Assembly: GCF_009908265.2 (NCBI RefSeq)
Contig: NZ_JAAATX020000002.1
Location: 248,001 to 312,000 of the forward strand
DNA: 64,000 nucleotides
Source: Paragemmobacter amnigenus
Lineage (GTDB): Bacteria; Pseudomonadota; Alphaproteobacteria; Rhodobacterales; Rhodobacteraceae
Reading direction: 5' to 3'
Both the position numbers and the translations under genes were made by a program. This document shows, one piece after another, positions 29,801-38,751 of the stretch (the first letter of the stretch is position 1; each line of letters starts with the position of its first letter). The notes under the pieces are model-generated. The model was not told the DNA's origin and ran no database searches. It saw nothing but the letters and a program-made list of their open reading frames with translations.

Positions 29801-31126
29801 ATGGAGCGGAAGACGATCCTCGTCATTGGAACCTATGACACGAAGGATCCCGAACTGAACTTTGTTGCGGATTGCATCCGCAAGATGGGCGGGTCGGTGA
29901 TCGAGATGGATGTCAGCGTTCTGGGCGATCCGTCGCGGCCGACGGACTATTCGAAGCATCAGGTCGCTGCCGCAGCCGGCAAGACCATTCAGGATGCCAT
30001 CGACGCGGGCGACGAGAACCATGCCATGCAGATCATGGCGCTTGGCGCGTCGCGGCTGACGGCAGAGCTTTATGCACAGGGCCGCATGGATGGCATGATC
30101 GCGCTTGGCGGCACGATGGGAACCGACCTTGCCCTGGATTGCGCCCGCGCCCTGCCGATCGGTGTGCCGAAATATGTGGTGTCCACGATCGCCTTCTCTC
30201 CGCTGATCCCGCCGGACCGGCTGTCCGCGGATATCCAGATGATCCTTTGGGCTGGCGGACTTTACGGACTGAACGACGTCTGCATGGCGACCCTCAGTCA
30301 GGCGGCGGGCGCCGTCTATGGTGCGGCGCTTGCGGTTGTTCCGCCCAACCCTGACCGTCCGGTGATCGGGATGATCAGTTTCGGCTCCTCTGCGCTGAAA
30401 TACATGGTCCACCTTCGTGAACCGCTGATGGAGCGCGGTTTCTCTGTCGCGGTGTTCCATGGCACGGGAATGGGCGGGATGGCGATGGAAAGCCTGACGG
30501 AGCAGGGCTATTTCGCGGCGGTGCTGGAGCTTGCCGTGGCCGAGATCGGCAATCTGATGGTCGGGTCCGTTGTCAATGCAGGGGCAAACCGGATGACGGC
30601 CGCAGCCAGACAGGGAACGCCCATCATCGCCGCCCCCGGCTTTGGCGACATGATCGACTTCGCGACGTGGCAGCCTGTGCCCGAGCGGTTCCGCGACCGC
30701 CCCTATCACGCACATAACAGGCTGCTTGCATCGGCCTCGCTGACGGGAGAGGAGCGTCGGGAATTGGCACGCGAGGTTGCGCGGCGCTTGAAGCGGTCGA
30801 GCGGGCCGGTCCATTTCATCCTTCCCACGCAGGGCATCCATGCCTGGGATGTGGAAGGGATGCCGGCGCATGACCCTGACGCGCTGGCCGAGATGGTGGA
30901 CGAATATTCCCGAGTGATGACCGATCCGGTCGCGCTGTCGGTACTGGACTGCCACATCAATGACCGGGCCTTCTCGGACAGGGTGCTGGAAATCATCGAC
31001 GGATGGATCGCCGACGGCACCATCGCCCTTTCGGTGAGGCGGGGCCGATCCGCGCCGGTCCGTTCCGGCGGGGTGGGCAGCCGTCGGATCGGGGGCCCGA
31101 TGACGGAACCGTCACCACCATGGTGA
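29801..31126 (+). CDS. Tm-1-like ATP-binding protein (UPF0261)
   Basis: 441 residues. ILVIGTYDTKDPELNFVADCI at the N-terminus, ALGGTMGTDLALDCARALPIGVPKYVVST, then the second half with FGSSALKYMVHLREPLMERGFSVAVFHGTGMGGMAME and APGFGDMIDF are hallmark segments of the Tm-1/UPF0261 family. Family members bind ATP; the enzymatic role in bacteria is not established to my knowledge. ATG 29801 follows GGGGGATAGG. The last 25-30 residues (basic, Arg/Gly/Ser-rich) look like a non-conserved extension. It is downstream of the aldehyde dehydrogenase. Confidence 0.85.
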   Translation: MERKTILVIGTYDTKDPELNFVADCIRKMGGSVIEMDVSVLGDPSRPTDYSKHQVAAAAGKTIQDAIDAGDENHAMQIMALGASRLTAELYAQGRMDGMIALGGTMGTDLALDCARALPIGVPKYVVSTIAFSPLIPPDRLSADIQMILWAGGLYGLNDVCMATLSQAAGAVYGAALAVVPPNPDRPVIGMISFGSSALKYMVHLREPLMERGFSVAVFHGTGMGGMAMESLTEQGYFAAVLELAVAEIGNLMVGSVVNAGANRMTAAARQGTPIIAAPGFGDMIDFATWQPVPERFRDRPYHAHNRLLASASLTGEERRELAREVARRLKRSSGPVHFILPTQGIHAWDVEGMPAHDPDALAEMVDEYSRVMTDPVALSVLDCHINDRAFSDRVLEIIDGWIADGTIALSVRRGRSAPVRSGGVGSRRIGGPMTEPSPPW

Positions 31127-31279
31127 GCCCGACGCATCTTCGGACCGTTCGGCGATCCTGTCGCTTGCGGGCGCGGTGACGTCGGCGGGAAGCAATCCCC
31201 TTTCGCTGGTATCCCTAAGGCCGTAGGGCGGGTGGCGCCGGTGCGCTGGCCGGAGCAGGGATCGGGAGGGGCGAGACGG

Positions 31280-32182
31280 ATGGGCAAGACTGTTCTGGCC
31301 TCTGCGGTCGTGCTGCTGACCGGCATATTCTGGGGCGTGTACTGGGTGCCGGTGCGCGAGGTCGCCCGGCTGGGGCTGGATGGGGCTTGGGGGACCGGTG
31401 CGATCACCCTTGCCGCGGCCCTGTTCCTGCTGCCCTTCGTCCTTGCGAACCGTGGCGCGCTGCGTGGCAGGGACGTGGTTGGCGTGCTGTCCGTCGCGCT
31501 GGGAGGGGCGGCATTCGCCCTTTATTCCATCGGTTTTCTTTACGGCAAGGTCGCGCTTGTCGTCCTTTTGTGGTTCTTCAGCCCTGTCTGGAGTGTTCTG
31601 ATCGCACGCTACTTGCTGCGCCTGCAGGTGCCCTTGCTGCGCCTGATCGCGATCGCGGTCGGGCTTGCCGGTCTTTTCATCATGCTGGGGGGCGATGGAG
31701 GGCTGCCGGTTCCGGGCGATCTGGGCGAGTGGATGGCTTTCATCGGCGGCTTCATCTGGGCCTTTGCAACGGCTGGGATGCGGTTGAGGTCGGATGTGAC
31801 ACCCTTGCCCTCGGCCTTTCTGTTCGCGCTGGGCGCGACTGTAACGTCGCTTGCGAGCGCGCCGTTTCTGGAGCCGTTTCCGACGATTGCACAGCCTGAC
31901 CTGCCCGCTGTCGCGATGACCGTCCTGATGACCGGCGCCTTCTGGTGGGTGTTGTCGATCGCTGCCCTTATGTGGGCTGCCGTACGGCTGGACCCGGCGC
32001 GCGTGGGCATCCTGTTGATGACCGAAGTCGTCTTCGGAGCGGCGTCCGCCGCGATCTTTGCGGGCGAAAGCCTTTCGGCCAGCGAGTTGGCTGGCGGCGC
32101 GCTGGTGATCCTGTCAGGGCTGCTCGAGGTCTGGCCGACCGCGGCAGGGTCGGAGCGTGGAACGGAGAGCCGACGGGCGTAA
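31280..32182 (+). CDS. DMT-superfamily (EamA-type) transporter
   Basis: 300 residues with about ten hydrophobic segments in two EamA repeats (about 5-135 and 150-285), an inner-membrane exporter or importer of small metabolites. The first helix VVLLTGIFWGVYWVPV and the late segment ILLMTEVVFGAASAAIFAGESL are typical. GGGAGGGG lies upstream of ATG 31280. It follows the Tm-1-like gene by 153 bp and may be part of the same amino-compound unit. No substrate can be given. Confidence 0.85.
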   Translation: MGKTVLASAVVLLTGIFWGVYWVPVREVARLGLDGAWGTGAITLAAALFLLPFVLANRGALRGRDVVGVLSVALGGAAFALYSIGFLYGKVALVVLLWFFSPVWSVLIARYLLRLQVPLLRLIAIAVGLAGLFIMLGGDGGLPVPGDLGEWMAFIGGFIWAFATAGMRLRSDVTPLPSAFLFALGATVTSLASAPFLEPFPTIAQPDLPAVAMTVLMTGAFWWVLSIAALMWAAVRLDPARVGILLMTEVVFGAASAAIFAGESLSASELAGGALVILSGLLEVWPTAAGSERGTESRRA

Positions 32183-32307
32183 TCATCTCGTCCAGCGCGC
32201 AATTCCCTGTGCACCGTTTGGTGTCGTAATTCCGGATCAGGCCATTGCGGATGAATTTTATCCGGAAGAGATGAAGGCGCCATTTATATTAAAATTGACG
32301 ATTTAGA

Positions 32308-32313
32308 TATAAT
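32308..32313 (+). promoter_or_regulatory. Candidate -10 element in an AT-rich region before the diguanylate cyclase gene
   Basis: A consensus TATAAT lies in an unusually AT-rich stretch (about 32240-32330) of the 240-bp gap before the GGDEF gene. The best -35 at the normal 17-bp spacing is only TATATT; a TTGACG lies just 7 bp upstream and is too close. A promoter here is plausible on composition, but not strongly supported. Confidence 0.4.
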
Positions 32314-32422
32314 CAAAAGATCATGATTTCCCGGCGATCCGCGTAACGAGTGACGGACGTCTGGCCCCGCTTGACCCTGCCTTCTTTGGTGCCAATTAGG
32401 AGCGCTTCAAGGGGGGCCGGTT

Positions 32423-33511
32423 TTGGCTGAGCAATTTGCGCGCGAGACATATTGGGATGACGAAGTCGAAGCGACAAGGATTGCAATAATCTGGTCGATC
32501 CTGCTTTCCTTGATATTGATCGCCAAGCATCTTCTGGTTTCCGGCGGGCAGGGTGAAATCTGGCTTGCCGCTGCGGTGGCTGCGCTATCGGTCGTGGCGG
32601 CCGTGTTCCAGTTCATCCACAAGGCCCGCATTGCACTGGCCCTTCTGGTCGGTGCCACTCTGGGCGGGACGGTGCTGGGCGTTTTGGCGGGTCAGTCGGC
32701 GGGTCCGCTGGTCTGGACGATGGTCGCGTTGATCGGCCTTGTGACCTCGGGGCGATACATATGGGCTGCGGTCGCGGTGGTGGGACTGGCGGTCCTTTAC
32801 GGAGCCTGCTGGCTCTTCGGTCAGGGTGCCATCGCTTCCTCCGACGGGCAACAGGCGGGTTTGGTGCTGCTCGTAGGTATGATGGCGGTCTTTTACATCC
32901 ACCATTCCCATGCCCTGACCCGTTTCAGGCACCGGCAGATCGACGAATTGCGGAAGACGCAGCGGATGGATGCGCTGACGGGGGCGCTCAACCGTCGCGG
33001 GTTCACCGAATTGATGGACCGCTTTCCCAAGAACATCCGCGCGTCGGGCAATGCGCTGCTGCTGCTGGATCTGGACGAGTTCAAGGCCGTCAATGACACG
33101 CATGGCCACCCGTTCGGGGACAGCGTGCTGATCTGGCTGGCCGAGATCGTGCAGTCGCAGATCCGCAAGGATGACAGGCTTGCGCGGCTTGGCGGGGACG
33201 AGTTCGCGGTGGTGCTTACGGGGACGTCCATTTTCGAGGCGACCGGCATTGCAAACCGGATCCACGCCGCGATCGGCAACAACAAGATCGTCGCCCCCGA
33301 TGGCACGGCCATGGCGATCAGGGCGACGATCGGATTGGCGCATTGCGCCTCGCCCGACAGTTGTTCGCCGGAAAAGATCCTGAGTGCGGCGGATCAGGCC
33401 CTTTACGAGGCCAAGCGCACAAAGAAGGGGTTTGTCACCCTGAACGTTGCTGCTGAACGGATCGAAGGTTCAACATCCAAGGTGATCCATGAGCAGACGA
33501 TTTCTTCCTAA
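32423..33511 (+). CDS. Membrane diguanylate cyclase (GGDEF)
   Basis: 362 residues from TTG 32423, chosen because AAGGGGGG lies about 7 bases before it; no ATG is available near the N-terminus. Five or six membrane segments occupy about 18-165. The GGDEF domain follows with the active motif GGDEF at 257-261 and an intact product-inhibition I-site RxxD (RKDD) five residues before it. It makes c-di-GMP. Its end overlaps the HD-GYP reading frame by 23 bp, giving a synthesis/degradation pair. Confidence 0.9.
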   Translation: MAEQFARETYWDDEVEATRIAIIWSILLSLILIAKHLLVSGGQGEIWLAAAVAALSVVAAVFQFIHKARIALALLVGATLGGTVLGVLAGQSAGPLVWTMVALIGLVTSGRYIWAAVAVVGLAVLYGACWLFGQGAIASSDGQQAGLVLLVGMMAVFYIHHSHALTRFRHRQIDELRKTQRMDALTGALNRRGFTELMDRFPKNIRASGNALLLLDLDEFKAVNDTHGHPFGDSVLIWLAEIVQSQIRKDDRLARLGGDEFAVVLTGTSIFEATGIANRIHAAIGNNKIVAPDGTAMAIRATIGLAHCASPDSCSPEKILSAADQALYEAKRTKKGFVTLNVAAERIEGSTSKVIHEQTISS

Positions 33512-34745
33512 AGCCCTTCGGGCCGGTTCGAAGGGCTTTGCGGCCATGGACGGAATTTCCTTTACGCTGACGGCCGAGACGCTGCGACGCAAGATCGTGA
33601 AGGACATCCTTCTTGCGATGACGCTCGGGGCCTGTGTTCTGGTCTGCGTGACCATCGCCCGCTTTTTGCTGGAAGGCTGGCAGCCGATCTTTCCGGCCAT
33701 CTGGATCGCGTCCTTCATCACGCTGCTGGCCTTTGTCTTTTCCGACTATCTGAGCTTCCAGCGGTTGTCGCTGCTGATGTGGCTGGTGTGGACCGTGATG
33801 TCCATGAGTGCCTTCCTGTTCTTCGGTCTGGCCTCGATGGGCCCTGTGTTCCTGATCATCGCAACCTCCTGCGCCTCGCTCGGGTTCAGGTATCCGCATG
33901 TGATCCTTCTTGTGATCCTGAAGGTGATGATGCTGGCGGCGATGGTCGTGTTCATGTTCAAATTGCAGATTGTCGCGGTGCCGATCGAAGGGGCGGATTA
34001 TCTTTCAAATCCCCGGATGTGGATATTCCACACCATCCTTTTCGGGGTCTGTGCATTGCTGGTTGTCTATTCGACAGCCGCTCTGGTGAAATTCTATGTC
34101 GAGGTTGCCTCCAGCACGCGGGAGATGTTTTACGTCGGTGTCGGCCTGATTTCACTGGCGCGCGATACGGAGACCGGATCGCATTTGCGGCGCATTTCGA
34201 GGTATTGCGGTCTGCTCTATGACCAGTATCTGCAGGCCGAGGGGCTGACCGAAGCGGATGTGGGATTTTCGCGCAAGGATCTGGAGTTGGCGTCGATCCT
34301 GCATGATATCGGCAAGATCGCCATTCCTGACGATATCCTGCGAAAACCCGGAAAGCTGACCGAGGCCGAGTTTGCCGTCGTGAAAGAGCACACTTCGATC
34401 GGGGCGCGGATCATCCAGGAAATCCTTTCGAACTGTGGCGAGGCCGATCGCAAGACCATGGGACTTGCGGCCGATATCGCGCTTTCCCATCACGAAAGCT
34501 GGTCGGGGGGCGGATATCCGGCGGGATTGCTGGGCAAGGATATACCGCTGGCCGCGAGGATGGTGTCGATCTGCGACGTCTATGACGCGCTGCGTTCGGA
34601 GCGGCCCTACAAGAAGGGCTGGTCGCATCAGGCCGCGCTCGAGGAGATTGCGGTCACGGGCCAGAAATTCGACCCGCATCTGCTCGACCTGTTTCTGAAG
34701 AACGAGCGTCAGTATGAACACGCCTGGACGGCGATGCAAAGCTAG
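33489..34745 (+). CDS. Membrane HD-GYP c-di-GMP phosphodiesterase
   Basis: 418 residues from ATG 33489 (AAGGTG upstream), or 399 from ATG 33546. About six membrane segments lie between residues 40 and 210. The HD-GYP domain has H272/D273 in ILHDIGKIAIPDDIL, KEHTSIGA, and HHESWSGGGYPAGL, where the usual WDG is WSG; then ARMVSICDVYDALRSERPY. The metal-binding His/Asp residues are present, so hydrolysis of c-di-GMP is expected. An 11-bp hairpin lies between the two possible starts. Confidence 0.88.
   Translation: MSRRFLPKALRAGSKGFAAMDGISFTLTAETLRRKIVKDILLAMTLGACVLVCVTIARFLLEGWQPIFPAIWIASFITLLAFVFSDYLSFQRLSLLMWLVWTVMSMSAFLFFGLASMGPVFLIIATSCASLGFRYPHVILLVILKVMMLAAMVVFMFKLQIVAVPIEGADYLSNPRMWIFHTILFGVCALLVVYSTAALVKFYVEVASSTREMFYVGVGLISLARDTETGSHLRRISRYCGLLYDQYLQAEGLTEADVGFSRKDLELASILHDIGKIAIPDDILRKPGKLTEAEFAVVKEHTSIGARIIQEILSNCGEADRKTMGLAADIALSHHESWSGGGYPAGLLGKDIPLAARMVSICDVYDALRSERPYKKGWSHQAALEEIAVTGQKFDPHLLDLFLKNERQYEHAWTAMQS
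33510..33539 (+). terminator. Hairpin at the diguanylate cyclase / HD-GYP junction
   Basis: AAAGCCCTTCG-GGCCGGTT-CGAAGGGCTTT: a perfect 11-bp stem with an 8-nt loop starting within the cyclase stop codon and ending in CTTT. It resembles a weak intrinsic terminator, yet lies inside the first 17 codons of the longer HD-GYP frame. It may separate the two genes, with HD-GYP starting at ATG 33546, or control how often ribosomes or polymerases continue. Confidence 0.5.
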
Positions 34746-34789
34746 GGCGGGCACGGCAGTTCTGTGTGCCGCGCGACAGGATCGGGGGG

Positions 34790-35494
34790 TCAGCCTTTGC
34801 CCTGCCGGTCCTCCTCTCCGACGATGCGCCCGTCTTCGAGGGTCAGGATGCGGTCGGCGCGGTCGAGGATGCGGGTGTCGTGGGTGACGAGAAGCGTGGT
34901 CATGCCCCGCGCGCTGCCGATGCGGCGAAGCAGGTCGACGACGTCGGAGGCGCTGTTCCGGTCGAGTGCGGCGGTCGGTTCATCTGCCAGAAGCAGGTCG
35001 GGGTTGCCCACAAGGGCACGGGCGACGGCGACGCGCTGCTTCTGGCCGCCTGACAGGTTGGCGGGCAGATAGTCGACGCGACCGGCCAGTCCGACCAGCC
35101 CGAGCAGGTGGTGCGCCGCCAGCGTGGCCCTGTCGTGACGAACGCCGCCGTCGACCTGCGCGCCCATCATGACGTTCTGCCCTGCCGTCAGGCTTTCATG
35201 CAGGTTGTGGGCCTGGAAGATGAAGCCGAGCCTGCGGCGCATGGCGACAAGTTGCGCCCCGGACGCGCCGTGAAGTTCCTGCCCCAGAAGTCGCAGGCTG
35301 CCGTCCTGCACCATCCGGAGACAGCCGATCAGGGTGAGCAGTGTCGTCTTGCCCGAACCTGAGGGTCCGACCAGCGCGGTGAAACTGCCCGGTTCAAGCC
35401 GCAGGTTGATGTCGAAGAGCGCCTGTTTCCGTGCCGCGCCGTCGCCGAACCAGTGGTTCAGGGCGCGGATGGTAACGATGGGTGCGGTGTCCAT
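34790..35494 (-). CDS. ABC exporter ATP-binding protein (DevA/LolD-like)
   Basis: 234 residues. Walker A GPSGSGKTT near residue 41, signature LSGGQKQR, Walker B LLLADEPTAAL and H-loop LLVTHD are intact, so it is an active ATPase. It belongs to the MacB/LolD/DevA group that powers periplasmic extrusion of lipids or other envelope molecules. ATG 35494 lies 8 bp after the permease stop; it is the last gene of MFP-permease-ATPase. Confidence 0.9.
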   Translation of the reverse strand: MDTAPIVTIRALNHWFGDGAARKQALFDINLRLEPGSFTALVGPSGSGKTTLLTLIGCLRMVQDGSLRLLGQELHGASGAQLVAMRRRLGFIFQAHNLHESLTAGQNVMMGAQVDGGVRHDRATLAAHHLLGLVGLAGRVDYLPANLSGGQKQRVAVARALVGNPDLLLADEPTAALDRNSASDVVDLLRRIGSARGMTTLLVTHDTRILDRADRILTLEDGRIVGEEDRQGKG

Positions 35495-35502
35495 GGCGCG
35501 CC

Positions 35503-36675
35503 TCAGAACAGGTCGGCCGGATCGGCGGCGGCGAGCCGTCTTGTGGCGATGGCCCCCGAGAGGGCCGAGAAGGCCACCGTTCCGGCGAAGACGATCGCCG
35601 CCATGGACGGCGTCATGGCGAGGGGGAGCGTGGTCACCTTGCCCATCACGGTCAGGATCGTCGCACCGATGGCAAAGCCCGGAAGGAAACCCAGCGTGCC
35701 GAGGATGAGGGCCTCTTCCAGCACGATGCCCAGAAAGAAAGACGGGCCATATCCCATCGCCTTGAAGGTCGCGTATTCGCGCAGATGGTCGGCTACATCG
35801 GTGGACAGGACCTGATAGACGATCACCAGACCGACCAGAACGCCGATCAGCACACCGAAGCCGAAGATGATGCCGGTGGGGCGGCGGGTCTGCTGGAAGG
35901 TCAGTTCCTCTTGTCCGGCATCGGCATAGCTGCGGATACGCAGGGTTTCGTCGGAAATGAGACCCTTCAGGCGCGCGACGACTGTGGCGCTGTCCGCCCC
36001 CGTACGCAGGCGGAGCAGGATATGGTCGGGTGCGGCCGAGTTGCGCGCCGGAAAGAGTGACAGGAAGGTCTGGTCCGAGACGATCATGTAGCCATCCCCC
36101 CCGAAGCCGCCGCCGCCGGCGAAGGTGGAATAGGCGGTCAGTGTGCGTCCTTGCGTTTCGAAGGCGCGGGGGGATTGCGGGCGGATCGCGGCTGCCTCCT
36201 CGCGGGTGAGGCCGCGGGCGAGGCGGTCCATGAGTGCGGCATCCTGCACCTCGAGCAGGGCAAGGTCGCCTGCGATGCCGTCTGCCACGAAATCCGTCCG
36301 GGCCGGATCGATGCCGAAGGTGGTGAAGCCGATATCCGCCTCGGCACGATCCCAGGGAACGGTGCCGATGAAAAGGCCCGTGCCGCCGGTGACATCGGGG
36401 TCGGCCAGGGCTTGCAGCAGCCACTGGCGCGCGACATTGCCCCCGTCCGTCAGCCCGTTCGCATCCGTGGCCGAGATCATCACGTCGGCCTTGAAGAAGG
36501 TGTAGGGACGCAGCACGGCGGTGCCCATCGAGTTCATGATGCCGAGTTGCACGAAGACGAGGACATTGGCGAAGGCCACGCCGGTGAGGGCGGCGGCAAA
36601 GCGCATGGGATTGTGGGTGAGTTGCAGCCAGCCGATGGGCAGGCGGCCGAGCAGGCGCTGGAAGAGGCCGCTCAT
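35503..36675 (-). CDS. ABC exporter permease (DevC-like, FtsX/MacB fold)
   Basis: 390 residues. One N-terminal membrane helix (about 21-45), a large periplasmic domain, then three C-terminal helices beginning about 265 with IIFGFGVLIGVLVGLVIVYQVLSTDVADHLREYATFKAMGY, characteristic of DevC/FtsX permeases. Its ATG overlaps the stop of the membrane-fusion gene by 4 bp (ATGA). It works with the neighbouring ATPase and fusion protein as a three-part exporter of unknown cargo. Confidence 0.88.
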   Translation of the reverse strand: MSGLFQRLLGRLPIGWLQLTHNPMRFAAALTGVAFANVLVFVQLGIMNSMGTAVLRPYTFFKADVMISATDANGLTDGGNVARQWLLQALADPDVTGGTGLFIGTVPWDRAEADIGFTTFGIDPARTDFVADGIAGDLALLEVQDAALMDRLARGLTREEAAAIRPQSPRAFETQGRTLTAYSTFAGGGGFGGDGYMIVSDQTFLSLFPARNSAAPDHILLRLRTGADSATVVARLKGLISDETLRIRSYADAGQEELTFQQTRRPTGIIFGFGVLIGVLVGLVIVYQVLSTDVADHLREYATFKAMGYGPSFFLGIVLEEALILGTLGFLPGFAIGATILTVMGKVTTLPLAMTPSMAAIVFAGTVAFSALSGAIATRRLAAADPADLF

Positions 36676-37895
36676 GGTGCAGCCGTCGCGGCAGAGGTGT
36701 CGATGCGGGCGATGACTTCGAGGTTCGTGAAGCGCGCCGCGATGACCGATGAGGCCGGATCGAGGGCTACCAGAACGCGGATGACGCGGGCGTCCTTGTT
36801 TTCGGCTGCATCGTCCGAGATCAGCCCCTGACGGCCCACGGTCAGGCCGATGGCGTGGACCCTGCCCTGCAGGGTGCGGGTCAGGACGGGCGAGACGAGT
36901 TCCACCGGCTGGCCCACCGAAACGCGGGCAATCCGGTCCTGCCAGATTTCGACCTCGGCCATCATGCGGCTGGTGTCGCCCATCTGCATGATGCCGCCGG
37001 AGGGCGGACGTTCGCCCGGTCTTGCGTTGATGTCGAGGATCGCGCCGCTGATCGGGGCGACGACGACGGCGCGTTGCAGGTCCAGCCGCGCGCGGGCCAG
37101 ATCGGCCTTGCCGGCCGCGACATTGCGCATTGCGACCACGATGTCGGGCTGGTCGTCCAGTGCGACCGAGGAAAAGCGGGCCAATGTGGCATTGGCGCGG
37201 GTGACGGCGAGGCGGGCGCTTTCCGCGGCGGTGCGGGCCGCGTCGAGGGTTTCCTGCGGCGCGACGCCACGCTGGAACAGGTCTTCGGCGCGCTGCAGGG
37301 CGGTCGCCGCCTCGGATGCGGATGCCATGGCCTGATCGCGGGCAGCCTTTGCCTCGTCGCGGCTGGCCAGAACGGCGGCGCGGGTCTGCATCAGGGTCGC
37401 CTCGCGGATGGCGAGGTTCGCCTCGGCGGTCAGCAGCGCGCCCTGCAGGGCGGGCGCGTTGTCGAGCCGCGCAAGGGCATCGCCCCTGATGACCCTTTGG
37501 CCGATCGAAACGAGAATTTCCGAGATGCGCGCGTCGCCCGCGCCATAGGGGGCTGCAACGACCGAGACATCGCCGGCCGGCATGATGCGTGCCAGTCCGA
37601 TCACGTCGCTGGGCAGCATGGTTTCTGCCATGCGGGGCGGAAGGTCGACATTGGGGGGAAGGGCGATGGGTGTTTCGGTCCCGCCACCGGGCTGCAGGCC
37701 GGTGATGCCGTAGAAGGCGCGCAGGAGGGGGGGCTGGAAATACATGCCGATGACCGCGCCGGTGAACATGAGCAGGGGGACGAGCAGGACCAGAAGGTAG
37801 CGGCGCCGGAATCTGCGCGGCGGCAGGCGGGGCGATCCGGCGGGGCCCGTCGATCTGATCTCCAGCGGCAGGTCGTCGGGGCTGTGGGCGGGCAT
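36672..37895 (-). CDS. Membrane fusion protein (HlyD/DevB family)
   Basis: 407 residues from ATG 37895 (AGGA about 10 bases upstream on the reverse strand). A longer frame from TTG 37973 is possible but lacks support. One inner-membrane helix at about 32-52 after a basic segment (PPRRFRRRY), a split biotinyl-lipoyl domain, a long alpha-helical coiled coil about 130-230 (alanine- and arginine-rich), and a beta barrel with VVVAPISGAILDINARPGE. It would link DevC to an outer-membrane channel. It is the first gene of the exporter operon. Confidence 0.88.
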   Translation of the reverse strand: MPAHSPDDLPLEIRSTGPAGSPRLPPRRFRRRYLLVLLVPLLMFTGAVIGMYFQPPLLRAFYGITGLQPGGGTETPIALPPNVDLPPRMAETMLPSDVIGLARIMPAGDVSVVAAPYGAGDARISEILVSIGQRVIRGDALARLDNAPALQGALLTAEANLAIREATLMQTRAAVLASRDEAKAARDQAMASASEAATALQRAEDLFQRGVAPQETLDAARTAAESARLAVTRANATLARFSSVALDDQPDIVVAMRNVAAGKADLARARLDLQRAVVVAPISGAILDINARPGERPPSGGIMQMGDTSRMMAEVEIWQDRIARVSVGQPVELVSPVLTRTLQGRVHAIGLTVGRQGLISDDAAENKDARVIRVLVALDPASSVIAARFTNLEVIARIDTSAATAAP

Positions 37896-38022
37896 GTCGG
37901 GAAAATCCTGAATGCGGAGGAAGATTTCCCGCTTGTCGCATGCCTGCACGGCGCCGACCTTGACGTCGGTCAAGCGGGGAATGCCTGATCCCTGCAGCCC
38001 TTGTCCCTGCCGCGACCCCCGC

Positions 38023-38751
38023 TCAGCGCAGATGGGTTCCGCATGTGGGAGTTCGGCGGGTGGACCCCGTCAGGTCGGTTCTGAAGCCGCCAGTGCCCGA
38101 GCGGGTGACGAGCCGCGCGTCGAGCTGCACCGCAAGGGCCGCGACAATACCGCTGCCCGCCCGTGTCGCGGGATGCGTTCCCCGTCCGATCCCGTCATCA
38201 GCAACGGACAGGTGCCAGCCCGAGCCGTCAGAGGTGAACGACACGGTGATGGTGCCCGCTGCATTGTCCGGAAAGGCATGTTTGATCGCGTTGATCACCA
38301 GTTCGCTGACGATAAGCCCGAGCGATGTCGCGGTTGTGGCGTCCAAATTGATCTCGGGGCAGGCGACCGTGATGGTCAGGTGCCGGTCTTTGGCGATGAG
38401 GGTCTGCCCGAGGTTGCGTGCAATGGCGTCAAGGTGGGTGGCAAGGGGCACCTGACCGTCTTCGATGAACAGTGCGCGCTGGAGAGAGGCGACGGACAGG
38501 ATGCGGTCATGGGCGGCATTTATTTCTTGCCGCGCTTCGTCGCAGGAGCTGTGCCGCAGGCTGTCGCGCAGCAGGCAGGCGACCAGTTGGAGGCTGTTGA
38601 GGATACGGTGCTCGGCCTCGTGACGGGCGATGCGAAGGTTCCTGACGTTGGTTTTCGGGAGGTTCGGCGACCGCTCTTGCCGCAGGGCGCGCGCGGCGCG
38701 GTGTGCGGAGTGATACGACCCTGAGACTCCACCGGAAGCGGTAAGCGACAT
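38023..38751 (-). CDS. Soluble sensor histidine kinase, HisKA_2/HWE type
   Basis: 242 residues. The phospho-acceptor is probably His48 in HEAEHRILNSLQLVACLL, the HisKA_2 box; the ATP-binding domain has the N box ELVINAIKHAF and the G box ADDGIGRGT. There is no recognisable sensor, PAS or membrane segment, so its input must come from partners or from the first 40 residues. ATG 38751 is preceded by AAGGAG. Kinases of this type feed the alphaproteobacterial general stress response; no PhyR, NepR or EcfG gene is seen nearby. Confidence 0.85.
   Translation of the reverse strand: MSLTASGGVSGSYHSAHRAARALRQERSPNLPKTNVRNLRIARHEAEHRILNSLQLVACLLRDSLRHSSCDEARQEINAAHDRILSVASLQRALFIEDGQVPLATHLDAIARNLGQTLIAKDRHLTITVACPEINLDATTATSLGLIVSELVINAIKHAFPDNAAGTITVSFTSDGSGWHLSVADDGIGRGTHPATRAGSGIVAALAVQLDARLVTRSGTGGFRTDLTGSTRRTPTCGTHLR

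Noticed and set aside
32295-32313. TTGACG followed by TATAAT as a sigma-70 promoter
   Set aside because: The two hexamers are only 7 bp apart, far too close; only the TATAAT is kept as a weak candidate.
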